Shown here: in pieces, positions 55,671 to 64,000 of the stretch
Numbering within the stretch: position 1 is the first letter of the stretch
Layout: every line of letters begins with the position of its first letter
DNA from: Deltaproteobacteria bacterium
GTDB lineage: Bacteria > Desulfobacterota > Desulfuromonadia > Geobacterales > Pseudopelobacteraceae
Assembly (NCBI GenBank): GCA_021781535.1
Contig: JAJXWO010000006.1
Coordinates: 1 to 64,000, forward strand
Length of the DNA stretch: 64,000 nucleotides
Reading direction: 5' to 3'
The notes under the pieces: generated by a model
The model's database searches: none
The model's input: the letters and a program-made list of their open reading frames with translations, nothing else
What the model was told of the DNA's origin: nothing
Made by a program: the position numbers and the translations under genes

Positions 55671-58043
55671 TTATCGATCCAGATCTGCCAACACAAAATC
55701 GACCGATCCGAGGATCGCCAGAAAATCGGCAACCAGCCAGCCGCGACTCATGATCGGCAGAACCTGAATGTGTGGGAAACTGGGAGTCTTGATGCGGAGG
55801 CGATACGGGATTGAAAGGCCGTCAGATACCGCAAAGTAACCATTTTCCCCCTTTGGTGCCTCAATAGCAGAGTAGTTTTCTCCTCGTGGGGGAGACATGC
55901 CGCGGGTGCTGTTGACAAAGTGATGGATCAGAGATTCGATGTTCTCCAGCGCATCACGTTTTTGTGGCAGTACATATCGATAGTCGTCAGTAATATAGCG
56001 TCCCTCCGGCATCTCGCGCATGGCTTGTTCTACAATCCGGAGCGATTGTCTGATTTCCAGCGTCCGCACCAGATAGCGCGCCCAGCAATCGCCACCTTCG
56101 GCGGTCGGCACTTCAAAGTCAAAACGATCATACCCACCGTACGGCATCATGCGCCGTAGATCCCACTCAAAGCCGCACGCCCGAAGGTTGGGGCCTGTCA
56201 CCCCCCACTCCTGTGCATCCTGAAGCGAAATTTCACCGACACCCTGCAACCGCTTACGGAAGATCGGGTTGCCATTAATCAGTTGCTCGTATTCTTTCAA
56301 GCGGTGCGGCATCCATTCGAGCAGGGTACGTACCGGTTCCTGCCAGCCTTCCGGCAGGTCTTCGGTAACACCGCCGATACGGAACCAGGCGGGGTGCATT
56401 CTCCCGCCGGTTATCATCTCAACAATGTCAAAAATCTTCTCCCGGTCGGTAAACGTATAGAAAACCGGTGTCATTGCCCCCACGTCTGCTGCAAACGTGC
56501 CCAGCCAGACCAGGTGGCTGGCAATTCGGAACAGTTCTGACAGCATGACACGGATATAGATTGCCCGGTCCGGTACGGTGATGCCGCAGAGCCGTTCGAC
56601 CGAGTTGACGTACGCCAGGTTGTTCTGCACGCCGGACAGATAATCGATGCGGTCGGTGTACGGAATGAACTGATTCCAGTGCTGACGCTCGGCGATTTTT
56701 TCGGCACCGCGATGGTGGTAGCCGATATCAAAATCAATATCGCGGATCACCTCGCCATCCAGCTTGAGAATGCAGCGGATTATGCCATGGGTGCCGGGGT
56801 GTTGCGGCCCCAGGTTGAGAATCATCTCCCCTTCGCTGATCCGTTCAAAAAACTCCGAAGCGGGGAGCGGAGTGTGACGGCGGGCATCTTCAAGCGTATA
56901 GGGCTTCATTTCGGTGGCGCGGAAGGGGTGGCTTTTTCTGAGTGGGTGTCCTTCCCAGTCGTGCGGCATCAGTATCCGGCGCAGGTTGGGGTGTCCGCTG
57001 AAGCGGATACCGTACATGTCGTACACTTCCCTTTCGTACCAGTTGGCGGCGGGAAAGACGGAGGTGACGGAAGGCATGTCGGGCGTATCGCCGCTCAACT
57101 CGGTTTTAATGCGGATATAACCGGGGTGGTCAAACGAAAGCAGGTGATAGTTGAGAGTGAAATCCTGATAGTTGCTCCGCTCCCGGCGACAGGAGTCATC
57201 GACGGCGGCGATATCCTCCAGGCGCTTGAATGAAGGGCCGGAGCGGGTTTTCAGATACTTCAGCACTGCAGGAACATGGGCAGAAGGAGACCTCAGCGTC
57301 AGCATGTCGGTCGAGGCCGGGTCGACGGAAACCTGACCTTCAAATAACTGCCTGATCTCCTCGGGAACGCCGAAATCCGGGAAGTCATGACGCGGGGCTG
57401 GTGGGCGCCAGATCTCGTCGGAGCGGGGCTGGAACGCCGTCGGATGCCCGGCTGCCGCGCCACGGATGCTGATCGCTTCCATGCCCGGTCCACGGGTGTC
57501 ATTGGATTTTGTTTCACCCGGCACCAGTACCGGTACGGTCGTCCCCTGCCAGCCACCCTGCATGTGCAGCACCGGCCGGGCCGGGCGCTCTCCGGTTCTG
57601 ATCTTCTCCTGCAGCAGCATCAACCCCTGCATAAAGGCTTCGGGCCGGGGCGGACACCCCGGGACATACACATCCACCGGGAGAATCTGATTGATCCCCT
57701 GTACGACGCTGTACACATCGTACATTCCGCCAGAGTTGGCGCAACTCCCCATCGACATCACCCAGCGGGGCTCTGCCATCTGCTCGTAGAGAAGCAGAAT
57801 TGAGGGGGCCATCTTGACAAAGGGGGTGCCGGCGATGACCATCAGGTCCGCTTCGCGAGGCGTGCCACGGAGAACCTCTGCCCCGAATCGCGATATGTCA
57901 TGGCGAGAGGTGAATGAGGTCATCATTTCGACAAAGCAGCAGGAAAGACCGAAGAACATCGGCCAGAGAGAATTGGCGCGCCCCCAGTTGATCATATCGT
58001 CGAGGCGGGTGAGGAGTATATTCTGGGGGATTTCGTTATCCAC
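55671..58043 (-). CDS. nuoBCD: NADH-quinone oxidoreductase fused subunits B, C and D
   Basis: One 790-residue chain joins three complex I subunits. NuoB (about 1-150) has the N2 cluster ligands Cys35, Cys36, Cys101 and Cys130 ([25 protein letters not shown]). NuoC (about 215-385) has [26 protein letters not shown] (in part). NuoD (about 400-790) has [16 protein letters not shown] and [12 protein letters not shown]. These subunits form the quinone-site module of complex I. NuoCD fusions are known in enterics; the triple fusion is much less common. The first 65 bp overlap nuoA by 8 bp. No other nuo genes follow. Confidence 0.95.
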   Translation of the reverse strand: MDNEIPQNILLTRLDDMINWGRANSLWPMFFGLSCCFVEMMTSFTSRHDISRFGAEVLRGTPREADLMVIAGTPFVKMAPSILLLYEQMAEPRWVMSMGSCANSGGMYDVYSVVQGINQILPVDVYVPGCPPRPEAFMQGLMLLQEKIRTGERPARPVLHMQGGWQGTTVPVLVPGETKSNDTRGPGMEAISIRGAAAGHPTAFQPRSDEIWRPPAPRHDFPDFGVPEEIRQLFEGQVSVDPASTDMLTLRSPSAHVPAVLKYLKTRSGPSFKRLEDIAAVDDSCRRERSNYQDFTLNYHLLSFDHPGYIRIKTELSGDTPDMPSVTSVFPAANWYEREVYDMYGIRFSGHPNLRRILMPHDWEGHPLRKSHPFRATEMKPYTLEDARRHTPLPASEFFERISEGEMILNLGPQHPGTHGIIRCILKLDGEVIRDIDFDIGYHHRGAEKIAERQHWNQFIPYTDRIDYLSGVQNNLAYVNSVERLCGITVPDRAIYIRVMLSELFRIASHLVWLGTFAADVGAMTPVFYTFTDREKIFDIVEMITGGRMHPAWFRIGGVTEDLPEGWQEPVRTLLEWMPHRLKEYEQLINGNPIFRKRLQGVGEISLQDAQEWGVTGPNLRACGFEWDLRRMMPYGGYDRFDFEVPTAEGGDCWARYLVRTLEIRQSLRIVEQAMREMPEGRYITDDYRYVLPQKRDALENIESLIHHFVNSTRGMSPPRGENYSAIEAPKGENGYFAVSDGLSIPYRLRIKTPSFPHIQVLPIMSRGWLVADFLAILGSVDFVLADLDR

Positions 58044-58425
58044 GTTTCACATCCCCTTCACGGGAAGGCCCCCAATCCAGGCCCCCCTTTAGCCAGAGCC
58101 AGGCCAGTCCGGCAAACAGGATCGCAATGAAAACCGTAATCTGGACGAGTCCGGCAATCCCCAACAGATCCCAGGCAACGGCCCAGGTAAAGATAAAAGC
58201 AGCTTCGACATCAAAAACTATGAAAAAAATCGCTACAAGATAGAATGGCACCGGCCACGCGAGTCGAGCCGAGCCGCTGGGAGCAACTCCCGATTCATAG
58301 GCCATCTGCTTGGCGGGTGACGTGCGTTTGTCTCCAAGCCACCACGCGGCTGCCAGCAGTACGCTGATCAGGACCACTGAAACAAGCGCATAGATCGCAA
58401 TATGGTAGAAAGAGGACGAGATCAT
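58036..58425 (-). CDS. nuoA: NADH-quinone oxidoreductase subunit A
   Basis: This 129-residue membrane protein has three helices and the NuoA signature [35 protein letters not shown] (motif core [11 protein letters not shown]). It is part of the proton-channel base of complex I. The stop overlaps nuoBCD by 8 bp, and a long gap with an independent terminator lies upstream. The other complex I genes (E-N) are not in this window. Confidence 0.96.
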   Translation of the reverse strand: MISSSFYHIAIYALVSVVLISVLLAAAWWLGDKRTSPAKQMAYESGVAPSGSARLAWPVPFYLVAIFFIVFDVEAAFIFTWAVAWDLLGIAGLVQITVFIAILFAGLAWLWLKGGLDWGPSREGDVKRG

Positions 58426-58525
58426 TGAGTAACTATATCAGATGAACCGCGCATGTAAAAGCACAGAAGTAAATAGTTTCCTTTCGGAAGCTGCGGATGA
58501 GCAGTTGCAGGTTTCAAATTCAAAT

Positions 58526-58555
58526 GAAAAGCCCACCAAATATATCGGTGGGCTT
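58526..58555 (-). terminator. terminator of the candidate small transcript upstream of nuoA
   Basis: Minus-strand AAGCCCACC and GGTGGGCTT form a perfect 9-bp stem with a nine-base loop, followed by TTTTC. It would end transcription coming from the right before nuoA, so nuoA needs its own promoter. Confidence 0.7.
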
Positions 58556-58700
58556 CACTTATCTTTACGTATTCGATTCCGTTTTCAAGGAGTATTCCGA
58601 TTCTGCCTTCCCTCGGAGTGACGTTCTCAAACTATGTGTGCTACTTTCAGGTGGAGTATCTGCGATAATAACCGCCTCCCTTTGAAATTTTACCCCTGAT

Positions 58701-58763
58701 CTAGGTGGGTCGGAGCGCTACAGCCTCCTTCATGCGGTCATGCTCAGGCGGAGTTTCTTCCAT
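58701..58763 (-). CDS. candidate 20-residue peptide
   Basis: ATG 58763 has a strong GGAGG ribosome site eight bases upstream and opens a 20-codon frame (MEETPPEHDRMKEAVALRPT). A second GGAGG site about 90 bp downstream is followed by a frame without a normal start codon that encodes ADTPPE, similar to ETPPE here. I do not recognise the peptide. It could be a leader, a decayed gene start or chance. Confidence 0.3.
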   Translation of the reverse strand: MEETPPEHDRMKEAVALRPT

Positions 58764-58804
58764 AAAAACCTCCAAACCAGATTCACTTCCTTCTTCCTGA
58801 TTCA

Positions 58805-58813
58805 AATATACCA
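58805..58813 (-). promoter_or_regulatory. possible extended -10 promoter of the small transcript
   Basis: The minus strand reads TGGTATATT, an extended -10 (TGn plus TATATT), about 40 bp before the 20-codon frame. No good -35 is present. Confidence 0.35.
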
Positions 58814-59104
58814 CTACCAAAGTAAAATAACAGTCTGGTTAATTTTTTTTATCAGGCGTACAATAAGCAGGTTAACGTGGTCTGGTTGCCGATAAGATTT
58901 TGCCCACGTAGTATGTACCCGCCTTCCAGTCTCTGCAAATTTTCACAACGTTTACCGGCCTGCAATTTGACTGTAACCTGCCAGTGCTTCGATACCTCTA
59001 TTGACCCGACCCCTGATTCATCCATGATTCAAAGTCTGTTTAGCTTCAATTCATGATCAACATATACGGACGTGTTACGATTGTGTAAATGATTGGTACA
59101 GGTG

Positions 59105-59132
59105 TTGTAAAACTCCTGATGAGGTCTATACT
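59105..59132 (+). promoter_or_regulatory. putative sigma-70 promoter of sixA
   Basis: TTGTAA (59105-59110) and TATACT (59127-59132, five of six) are spaced by 16 bp and lie about 35 bp before the sixA ATG. Confidence 0.5.
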
Positions 59133-59166
59133 TGGTATCCAATTATCAATCGATCTGGAGGATACC

Positions 59167-59682
59167 ATGGTATTGTATGTTATGCGGCACGCAGAAGCGG
59201 TAGATGGTAGTGATACGTTGCAGGATGAGTGGCGCTATCTGACGGAGGACGGAAGGTCGGCAGCTAAAAAAATGAGTTCATCGATCGCCAAATACGGTCC
59301 CAAGCCGCGGTTAACCATAACCAGCCCATTGACGCGCGCGGTACAAACAGCTGAAATTGTGGCTGAAAAAGCCTGCCGCAAAAATGTGGTTGTCACCAGC
59401 CGGTTCCTTCTGCCGGGAGCTGACGTCAGCCAATTGATCTCGCATATAAAGGAATGCGGAGATGCCAAGCGAGTCATGGTTGTTGGCCACGAACCTCAGC
59501 TTGGATTGTTGGTTGCGACGCTGCTCGGCCGGGCAGATGAGGCGATCTCACTGAAAAAAGGGGCCTGCGTTGCTCTGGAGCTTCGCCCGGATATGGATGA
59601 TAAGCCAGCCGGCTTTCTCTGGCATCTGGCTCCCGGTAAAAAACGGGTGATGTCGTTCAAAAAAGCCTTTTTGCAAAAATAG
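59167..59682 (+). CDS. sixA: phosphohistidine phosphatase SixA
   Basis: This 171-residue histidine-phosphatase superfamily protein begins VLYVMRHAEAVD, whose RH pair is the catalytic phospho-histidine site. A second site is in VMVVGHEPQLGLL. SixA removes phosphate from histidine on HPt domains or the nitrogen PTS protein NPr. The ATG at 59167 has GGAGG six bases upstream; the upstream frame from 59089 is not supported. It is a single-gene unit. Confidence 0.92.
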   Translation: MVLYVMRHAEAVDGSDTLQDEWRYLTEDGRSAAKKMSSSIAKYGPKPRLTITSPLTRAVQTAEIVAEKACRKNVVVTSRFLLPGADVSQLISHIKECGDAKRVMVVGHEPQLGLLVATLLGRADEAISLKKGACVALELRPDMDDKPAGFLWHLAPGKKRVMSFKKAFLQK

Positions 59683-60002
59683 CGACATACTGAACGATTA
59701 CGATCTGAATCAAACTTCAACGGAATGAGTGAACTTCTGTTTATCTGACTGACCAGGAGATGTTTCGGTAAATAATTTTTGAGCACGGCCTGATTGAACA
59801 GGCCCGTACTACCGGTTTGTTGTGTTAACGTCATGTTTGTATCAATCACGCCCCTTCCTTTATTTCTTCGTCATCAAACCGTCACAATCAGTTTTCCCAC
59901 TTGTAACGCAAACAGTCCCGAATTGCGTGTAGAATTCGCACGTTAATTGCTGCCAGTTCCCTGTGATTCACTCTGCCACGTTTTGGGAGGAGGTTCTGCC
60001 CC
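59683..60002. other. 320-bp intergenic region before the GGDEF-EAL gene
   Basis: No gene is seen. It holds a small GGCCTG/CAGGCC hairpin (59787-59804), which may end sixA transcription, and a candidate sigma-54 promoter (59936-59951). Confidence 0.6.
59936..59951 (+). promoter_or_regulatory. candidate sigma-54 (RpoN) promoter
   Basis: TCGCACGTTAATTGCT matches the TGGCACG-N4-TTGCW consensus at eleven of twelve defined positions; the mismatch falls in the key GG doublet (CG here). It lies 52 bp upstream of the GGDEF-EAL gene ATG. RpoN is widely used in Geobacter. No enhancer site was identified. Confidence 0.35.
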
Positions 60003-62678
60003 ATGTTTGTAACAGTCGATAAAATCTTTTCCGCGCCGTATAATATTCTTTCGCCGTCCAGGATTATACTGTTGTATTTATCTGTCGGGATAGGGTGGAT
60101 ATTTTTCTCGGATGTTACTACCGCCTGGCTCGTAAATGATCAGCACCAGTTTGAACAGTTTGCGATTTTGAAGGGGATTCTTTTTGTCATCGCAACCGCC
60201 TCTTTATTGCATCTGCTGATCCGTCATTATGCCCGGCAGCTTCGTTCATCCGAAGAAACGTTTCACCTCGCCGAGCAGGAAATTAAGAAACTGGCCTATT
60301 ACGACCGTGAAACCGGCCTCCCCAATCATAACCTGCTGCTGGACCGGTTGAATCAGGTGATTGCATTCAACAGCCGCAAGTGTAAAAATACTGCGGTCAT
60401 TTACATCAGTCTGACCGGCTTCAAAGCTGTTGTCGACGCACGGGGCCACAGTGGCGGTTGCGAGGTGGTGCATGGCATCGCCGAACGATTGGTTGCGACG
60501 GTGCGCGAATATGATACGGTGGCTCGAATCCATCGCGATGAATTCGTACTCGTACTGGGCGGAACCGTGCTGGAGGGTGATGTTGCCATGATTTTGCACA
60601 AGCTCCAGTCGGTCTTTTCCGTGCCGATCAGGCTGGGAGCCGATGAAACTGTAATTCCCGCTTGTTTTGGAGTGGCCTGTTTTCCTTCAGACGGTGTGAC
60701 GAGCGAACTGCTGCTGCAAAATGCCCATATCGCGATGAACCAGGCCCGCCAGAGTGGCGACATGTTCCAGTATTACTCCGAAGCACTTAACCAGAAAGCT
60801 GTCGAACACCTCAGTATTGAAACCGGTCTCCGTCGAGCGCTGGATGGTGGCGAATTTTATCTCTGTTATCAACCCAAGATGGATATTAACGGCGCGGACA
60901 TTATCGGCATGGAAGCGCTTGTGCGCTGGCAGCGCCCGGGTTATGGCATAATCACGCCCGACAAGTTTATCCCTGTCGCGGAAGAGAACGGCATGATCGT
61001 GCGTCTGGGGGCATATGTATTACAGGAGGCATGCAGACAGAACAAGGCGTGGCAGGATGCCGGATTGCCAAAGCTCAGAGTCTCCGTCAATCTCTCTGCC
61101 CGCCAGTTGCGTGATAACGCCTTTGTACCGCTGGTTATGCAGGCCCTTGTTGAAACCGGACTGGAACCGCGCTATCTCGAATTGGAATTGACCGAAAGCG
61201 CCCTGATGGGGGATGGCAGCGATACGGTCTGCAAGCTTCTGCGCCTGAAAGATCTGGGTATTGGCATTTCGGTGGATGACTTTGGCACCGGCTACTCTTC
61301 GCTCTCGTATCTCAAGCATCTGCCGATTGATACGATAAAGATTGATCGCTCGTTTGTCCGCGATATCGTCAACGATCCCGATGATGCGGCGATTGTGGAC
61401 GCTATTGTTGCCATGGCTCATGCGCTAAAGCTGAATGTAATCGCCGAGGGGGTCGAAACACGTGAACAGCTGGAATTCCTCCGTCAGCGAAAATGCCAGC
61501 AGGCACAGGGGTACTATTTTGCCCGGCCGCTTGATCCCCTGCAGTTTGAAGCCTTTGTCGCTCAAGGAATATCGGTTGGAGATATGTCGGTTTCCACACC
61601 TGATTTGTCTTCCCAAAATTTTAGCCTGGAAACGCATTTCTGCTTGGAAGGACCAGTTCCGTCAGATACCGGCAGCGGGCCGGATGCTGAATTCGGCAGT
61701 GCAGAGTATATCGGCGATATTTCCATTCCCGTGGTGCCTGCAAATCCCGCCGATAATCTCGCTGCCGTTCTCAAACGATTTCAGAACGACCCTGCACTGC
61801 AGGTGCTGCCGGTGGTTGATGATAGTTGCGCGGTCGGCATTATCAACCGCTCCACCTTTCTTGAAGAGCATGTCATCGGTATGAATGGGTTTGCTTTTCA
61901 TATAAATCATTCAAAGAAGATGCGCGATCTGATGGTTCCTGCCACGCTGCAGTTTGAATCGAATGTCAGGATCAGGGACGTTGCCCAGGCAATCCAGTTG
62001 CAGGAGGCCCATGTCCGGGTAGACAATATCTGCGTAAGCCGTAACGGAATCTATCACGGGGTGGTAGATGTCAACCGCTTTATCAACGCCATTACCGACA
62101 TCAATCTGACACTGGCCAAAAGTGCCAATCCGCTGACCGGACTGCCAGGCAACGAGACCATTCAGCGTGAGATAAACGAGCGGCTCCAGGCAGGAGAGGG
62201 TTTTGATATCGCCTACATCGATATCGATAACTTCAAGCCGTACAACGATTATTACGGATTTCAACGGGGCGATGTGGTTATAAAGGCGATCGGAGAAATC
62301 ATCTCCGGTGTGACACGGGCATCAGATGAGCAATTCTCCTGCTTTTGCGGGCATATTGGAGGTGATGACTTCATTATCATAACCGGAGCGCACCATGCCG
62401 AGTACATTTCGTCACAGGTTATCAAGGCACTTGAGGAACACCTGCCGGTGTTCCATGGAGAAAAGGATTTTTCTGCAGGGTGTTACAGCGCTGTAAACCG
62501 CAAGGGTGAACTGGAAACATTCGGGTTGCTCTCAATTTCCATCGGTATCGTCAATACCCGCTTGACGCCGGTTTCCTCGTATGCTGAGCTGGCTTCGATC
62601 TCAACAGAGGTCAAGAAGGCCGCCAAAAGGTTGCCGGGATCGTCACTGGTTATCAATCGCCGGATACATGAGGAATAA
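60003..62678 (+). CDS. membrane c-di-GMP protein with GGDEF-EAL-CBS-GGDEF architecture
   Basis: This 891-residue protein has two N-terminal membrane helices (about 19-37 and 54-73). A degenerate GGDEF domain (about 95-255, HRDEF in place of GGDEF at residues 177-181) follows, then an EAL domain (about 270-510) with intact EALVRW, ELTESALM, DDFGTGYSSL and AEGVETREQLEFL. A CBS-pair region (about 575-695) leads to a second GGDEF domain (about 705-880) with GGDDF at 786-790. The EAL and the second GGDEF domain look catalytically competent, while the first GGDEF is likely regulatory. It may therefore both make and break c-di-GMP. ATG 60003 has GGAGGAGG upstream. Confidence 0.9.
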   Translation: MFVTVDKIFSAPYNILSPSRIILLYLSVGIGWIFFSDVTTAWLVNDQHQFEQFAILKGILFVIATASLLHLLIRHYARQLRSSEETFHLAEQEIKKLAYYDRETGLPNHNLLLDRLNQVIAFNSRKCKNTAVIYISLTGFKAVVDARGHSGGCEVVHGIAERLVATVREYDTVARIHRDEFVLVLGGTVLEGDVAMILHKLQSVFSVPIRLGADETVIPACFGVACFPSDGVTSELLLQNAHIAMNQARQSGDMFQYYSEALNQKAVEHLSIETGLRRALDGGEFYLCYQPKMDINGADIIGMEALVRWQRPGYGIITPDKFIPVAEENGMIVRLGAYVLQEACRQNKAWQDAGLPKLRVSVNLSARQLRDNAFVPLVMQALVETGLEPRYLELELTESALMGDGSDTVCKLLRLKDLGIGISVDDFGTGYSSLSYLKHLPIDTIKIDRSFVRDIVNDPDDAAIVDAIVAMAHALKLNVIAEGVETREQLEFLRQRKCQQAQGYYFARPLDPLQFEAFVAQGISVGDMSVSTPDLSSQNFSLETHFCLEGPVPSDTGSGPDAEFGSAEYIGDISIPVVPANPADNLAAVLKRFQNDPALQVLPVVDDSCAVGIINRSTFLEEHVIGMNGFAFHINHSKKMRDLMVPATLQFESNVRIRDVAQAIQLQEAHVRVDNICVSRNGIYHGVVDVNRFINAITDINLTLAKSANPLTGLPGNETIQREINERLQAGEGFDIAYIDIDNFKPYNDYYGFQRGDVVIKAIGEIISGVTRASDEQFSCFCGHIGGDDFIIITGAHHAEYISSQVIKALEEHLPVFHGEKDFSAGCYSAVNRKGELETFGLLSISIGIVNTRLTPVSSYAELASISTEVKKAAKRLPGSSLVINRRIHEE

Positions 62679-62679
62679 G

Positions 62680-62722
62680 AAAAAAAATAAACGGGGCGGG
62701 AAATTATTCCCGCCCCGTTTAT
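62680..62722 (-). terminator. strong terminator between the GGDEF-EAL gene and the chemoreceptor gene
   Basis: A perfect 16-bp stem (ATAAACGGGGCGGGAA and its complement) closes an ATTA loop. On the minus strand it is followed by TTTATTTTTTT-type sequence, so it ends the chemoreceptor transcript and probably also stops the plus-strand gene. Confidence 0.9.
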
Positions 62723-62731
62723 GCGTGTGTA

Positions 62732-62757
62732 CCCGAGAGATGTTACTGTCTCTCGGG
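62732..62757. repeat. second hairpin after the chemoreceptor gene
   Basis: CCCGAGAGA and TCTCTCGGG form a perfect 9-bp stem with an eight-base loop, between the chemoreceptor stop codon and the stronger terminator. Confidence 0.65.
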
Positions 62758-62762
62758 GGAGA

Positions 62763-64000
62763 TCAATGGAGTTGAAACCTTGCCACCGCCCCTTGCAGAC
62801 CTTCCGCCAGGCCGGACAGATTGGAGGCCGACGCGGCCGTTTCATGTGATCCACGGGCGGTATCCTGGATGATGTCGGTCATGCGATGGATATTCTCTGT
62901 AATCTCGCTGGTGGTTGCACTCTGTTCCTCAGCAGCTGTGGAAATCTGGTGCACCTGGCCGCTGACCGCATCGATTTCGTCCAAAATCTGCTGCAATGCC
63001 GTTCCGGAACGTTCGGCATCGATGGTGCCGGTTTCAACCTCCCGTACCCCCTCATCCATGGCGGTAACGGCGCTACGGGTCTCAGACTGGATCGCCTTGA
63101 TCATCTCGCCGATCTCGCGGGTAGCTTTGGTGGTCCGTTCTGCAAGGGCGCGAACCTCATCAGCCACGACTGCAAAGCCGCGCCCCATATCCCCGGCACG
63201 TGCTGCTTCAATGGCGGCGTTCAGTGCCAGCAGGTTGGTCTGGTCGGCAATATCCTCAATAGTGGCGACAATGGCGCCGATCTGGTCGGAACGCTCCCCG
63301 AGCGAGTCAACGGTCCGGGCAGTATCTTGGACCCTGACGGCAATTCTTCGCATCCCTTCAACCGTCTGGCGAACCACATCGGCGCCGTCCTGCGCCGCTT
63401 TGCTGGCTCGTTGAGCGCTCTCCACCGCTACCTGGCAGCTATGTGAGATATCATTGCTGGTTGCAGCCATCTCTTCACTGGCAGTAGCAACACTGATAGT
63501 CTTGGTAGCGGCAACTTCAGCGCCATTTGCGATTTCGGTGGCGGTGCCCTGCAGCTCTCTGGTTGAAGTTGCTACTTCCGATGAAGTGGTCGTGACCTTG
63601 GCGATCAGCTCCCGGAGCTGCTCGGTCATGGCGGTAAAGGAGCGGGCCAGACTGCCCGTTTCATCGTGGCATGTCGAGTCCACCCTGACGGTCAGGTCAC
63701 CGTCCGCTACCCGTTGAAAGCTGTCGCGCAGCCGCAGCAGCGGTGCGCTGATTCGTCCGGACATAATCAGCCCGATCGCAATAGCCACAAGCACAGCTGC
63801 CAGCGCCAAAGCGGCGGAGATAATCAGCGCCTTGTGGGCAAGGGCAGTGTTGGCGGCGGCAGTTTCACCGGCATGCTTCACACTGACCGCAGACATCTTT
63901 TCCAGCGAATGCATCATCTGGTTTGCTTGTCTTGAAGCATCGCCCCTGGCGATTGCCAGTGCCTCTTCGTTCTTGCCAGCCATTGACAGTTCCATCATCT
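62763..64000 (-). CDS. methyl-accepting chemotaxis protein, C-terminal part (cut by window edge)
   Basis: The visible 412 residues lack the true start, which lies past position 64000. They show the end of a four-helix-bundle-type sensor domain (GKNEEALAIARGD, HSLEKM), a membrane helix (about residues 55-78 of the fragment), a HAMP domain (SGRISAPLLRLRDSFQRVADGDLTVRV in part), and the full signalling hairpin with DQTNLLALNAAIEAARAGD and GRGFAVVADEVRALAERT at the tip. It passes signals to CheA/CheW. There is no CheR-binding pentapeptide at the C-terminus (ends VARFQLH). A terminator follows. Confidence 0.95.
   Translation of the reverse strand, partial: MMELSMAGKNEEALAIARGDASRQANQMMHSLEKMSAVSVKHAGETAAANTALAHKALIISAALALAAVLVAIAIGLIMSGRISAPLLRLRDSFQRVADGDLTVRVDSTCHDETGSLARSFTAMTEQLRELIAKVTTTSSEVATSTRELQGTATEIANGAEVAATKTISVATASEEMAATSNDISHSCQVAVESAQRASKAAQDGADVVRQTVEGMRRIAVRVQDTARTVDSLGERSDQIGAIVATIEDIADQTNLLALNAAIEAARAGDMGRGFAVVADEVRALAERTTKATREIGEMIKAIQSETRSAVTAMDEGVREVETGTIDAERSGTALQQILDEIDAVSGQVHQISTAAEEQSATTSEITENIHRMTDIIQDTARGSHETAASASNLSGLAEGLQGAVARFQLH

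Larger units (their letters stand above)
58426..59166. other. 741-bp intergenic region with a candidate small minus-strand transcript
   Basis: No normal gene is present. The minus strand carries a possible extended -10 promoter, a 20-codon frame with a GGAGG ribosome site, a second GGAGG site and a terminator, together spanning about 58526-58810 (listed separately). The right third (58820-59100) is AT-rich and holds nothing recognised apart from the sixA promoter. Confidence 0.6.

Noticed and set aside
58441-58605. about 55-codon forward frame in the gap upstream of nuoA
   Set aside because: It has no ribosome site, and it runs through the terminator hairpin on the other strand; no product is recognised.
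58681-58730. Resemblance to a TPP riboswitch core (CCCTTTGAA ... CCTGATCTAG)
   Set aside because: The conserved CTGAGA and TGAACCTGATCTGG blocks are not intact, and no thiamine gene is nearby.
1-64000. CRISPR arrays, tRNA or rRNA genes
   Set aside because: No spaced direct repeats, tRNA cloverleaf sequence or rRNA segment was seen in the intergenic regions.

Overview
The window looks like chromosome from a Gram-negative member of the Geobacteraceae (Desulfobacterota). The basis is a complete lipid A/LPS gene set, many cyclic-di-GMP and two-component proteins, a fused NuoB/C/D subunit, and a rho-rpmE-thyX block, all with moderate GC and Geobacter-like protein sequences. The species cannot be named from the sequence. 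The window edges cut two genes: a LysE-type exporter on the left and a chemoreceptor on the right. I found no rRNA, tRNA, CRISPR array or intact insertion sequence.

Layout. 1-4.8 kb: rlmI, then a small AT-richer accessory patch with a DUF3800 protein, a predicted PD-(D/E)XK nuclease with a C-terminal RAMA domain, and a SEC-C protein. 4.8-9.4 kb: nucleic-acid repair genes, namely an endonuclease Q-like PHP protein, RtcB RNA ligase with archease, the 2',3'-cyclic phosphodiesterase ThpR and an RRM protein. 9.4-15.6 kb: an SDR enzyme, an RluA-type pseudouridine synthase, a DUF1385 membrane protein, thyX, rpmE, rho and tcdA.

15.6-39.9 kb: a nearly continuous minus-strand LPS and outer-membrane biogenesis region. 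Transcription appears to start at a good sigma-70 promoter in front of lysS (39.9 kb). It runs through lolC, lolD, bamA, ompH/skp, lpxD, fabZ, lpxA, gnnA, gnnB, lpxB, msbA, lpxL, a PAP2 phosphatase, waaA, lpxK, a Trm112-like gene and waaF, then a set of core glycosyltransferases. Many of these genes overlap by 4 bp. gnnA and gnnB between lpxA and lpxB predict lipid A built on 2,3-diamino-2,3-dideoxyglucose, with amide-linked acyl chains. A broken glycosyltransferase and a possible transposase remnant sit at 19.6-19.9 kb.

40-52 kb: an NHL-repeat lipoprotein, an RNase E/G with a long low-complexity tail, a proton-pumping pyrophosphatase, cpoB, and a murA-hisG-hisD-hisC-(zinc ribbon)-hisB operon. 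52-64 kb: a hybrid histidine kinase paired with an HD-GYP response regulator, an isolated nuoA-nuoBCD pair, a candidate small transcription unit in a 740-bp gap, sixA, a GGDEF-EAL-CBS-GGDEF protein, and the truncated chemoreceptor.

The most interesting leads are the RAMA-nuclease patch beside the RNA/DNA repair genes, the gnnA/gnnB lipid A branch with its linked PAP2 phosphatase, the uncharacterised zinc-ribbon gene inside the his operon, and the small unit upstream of nuoA.
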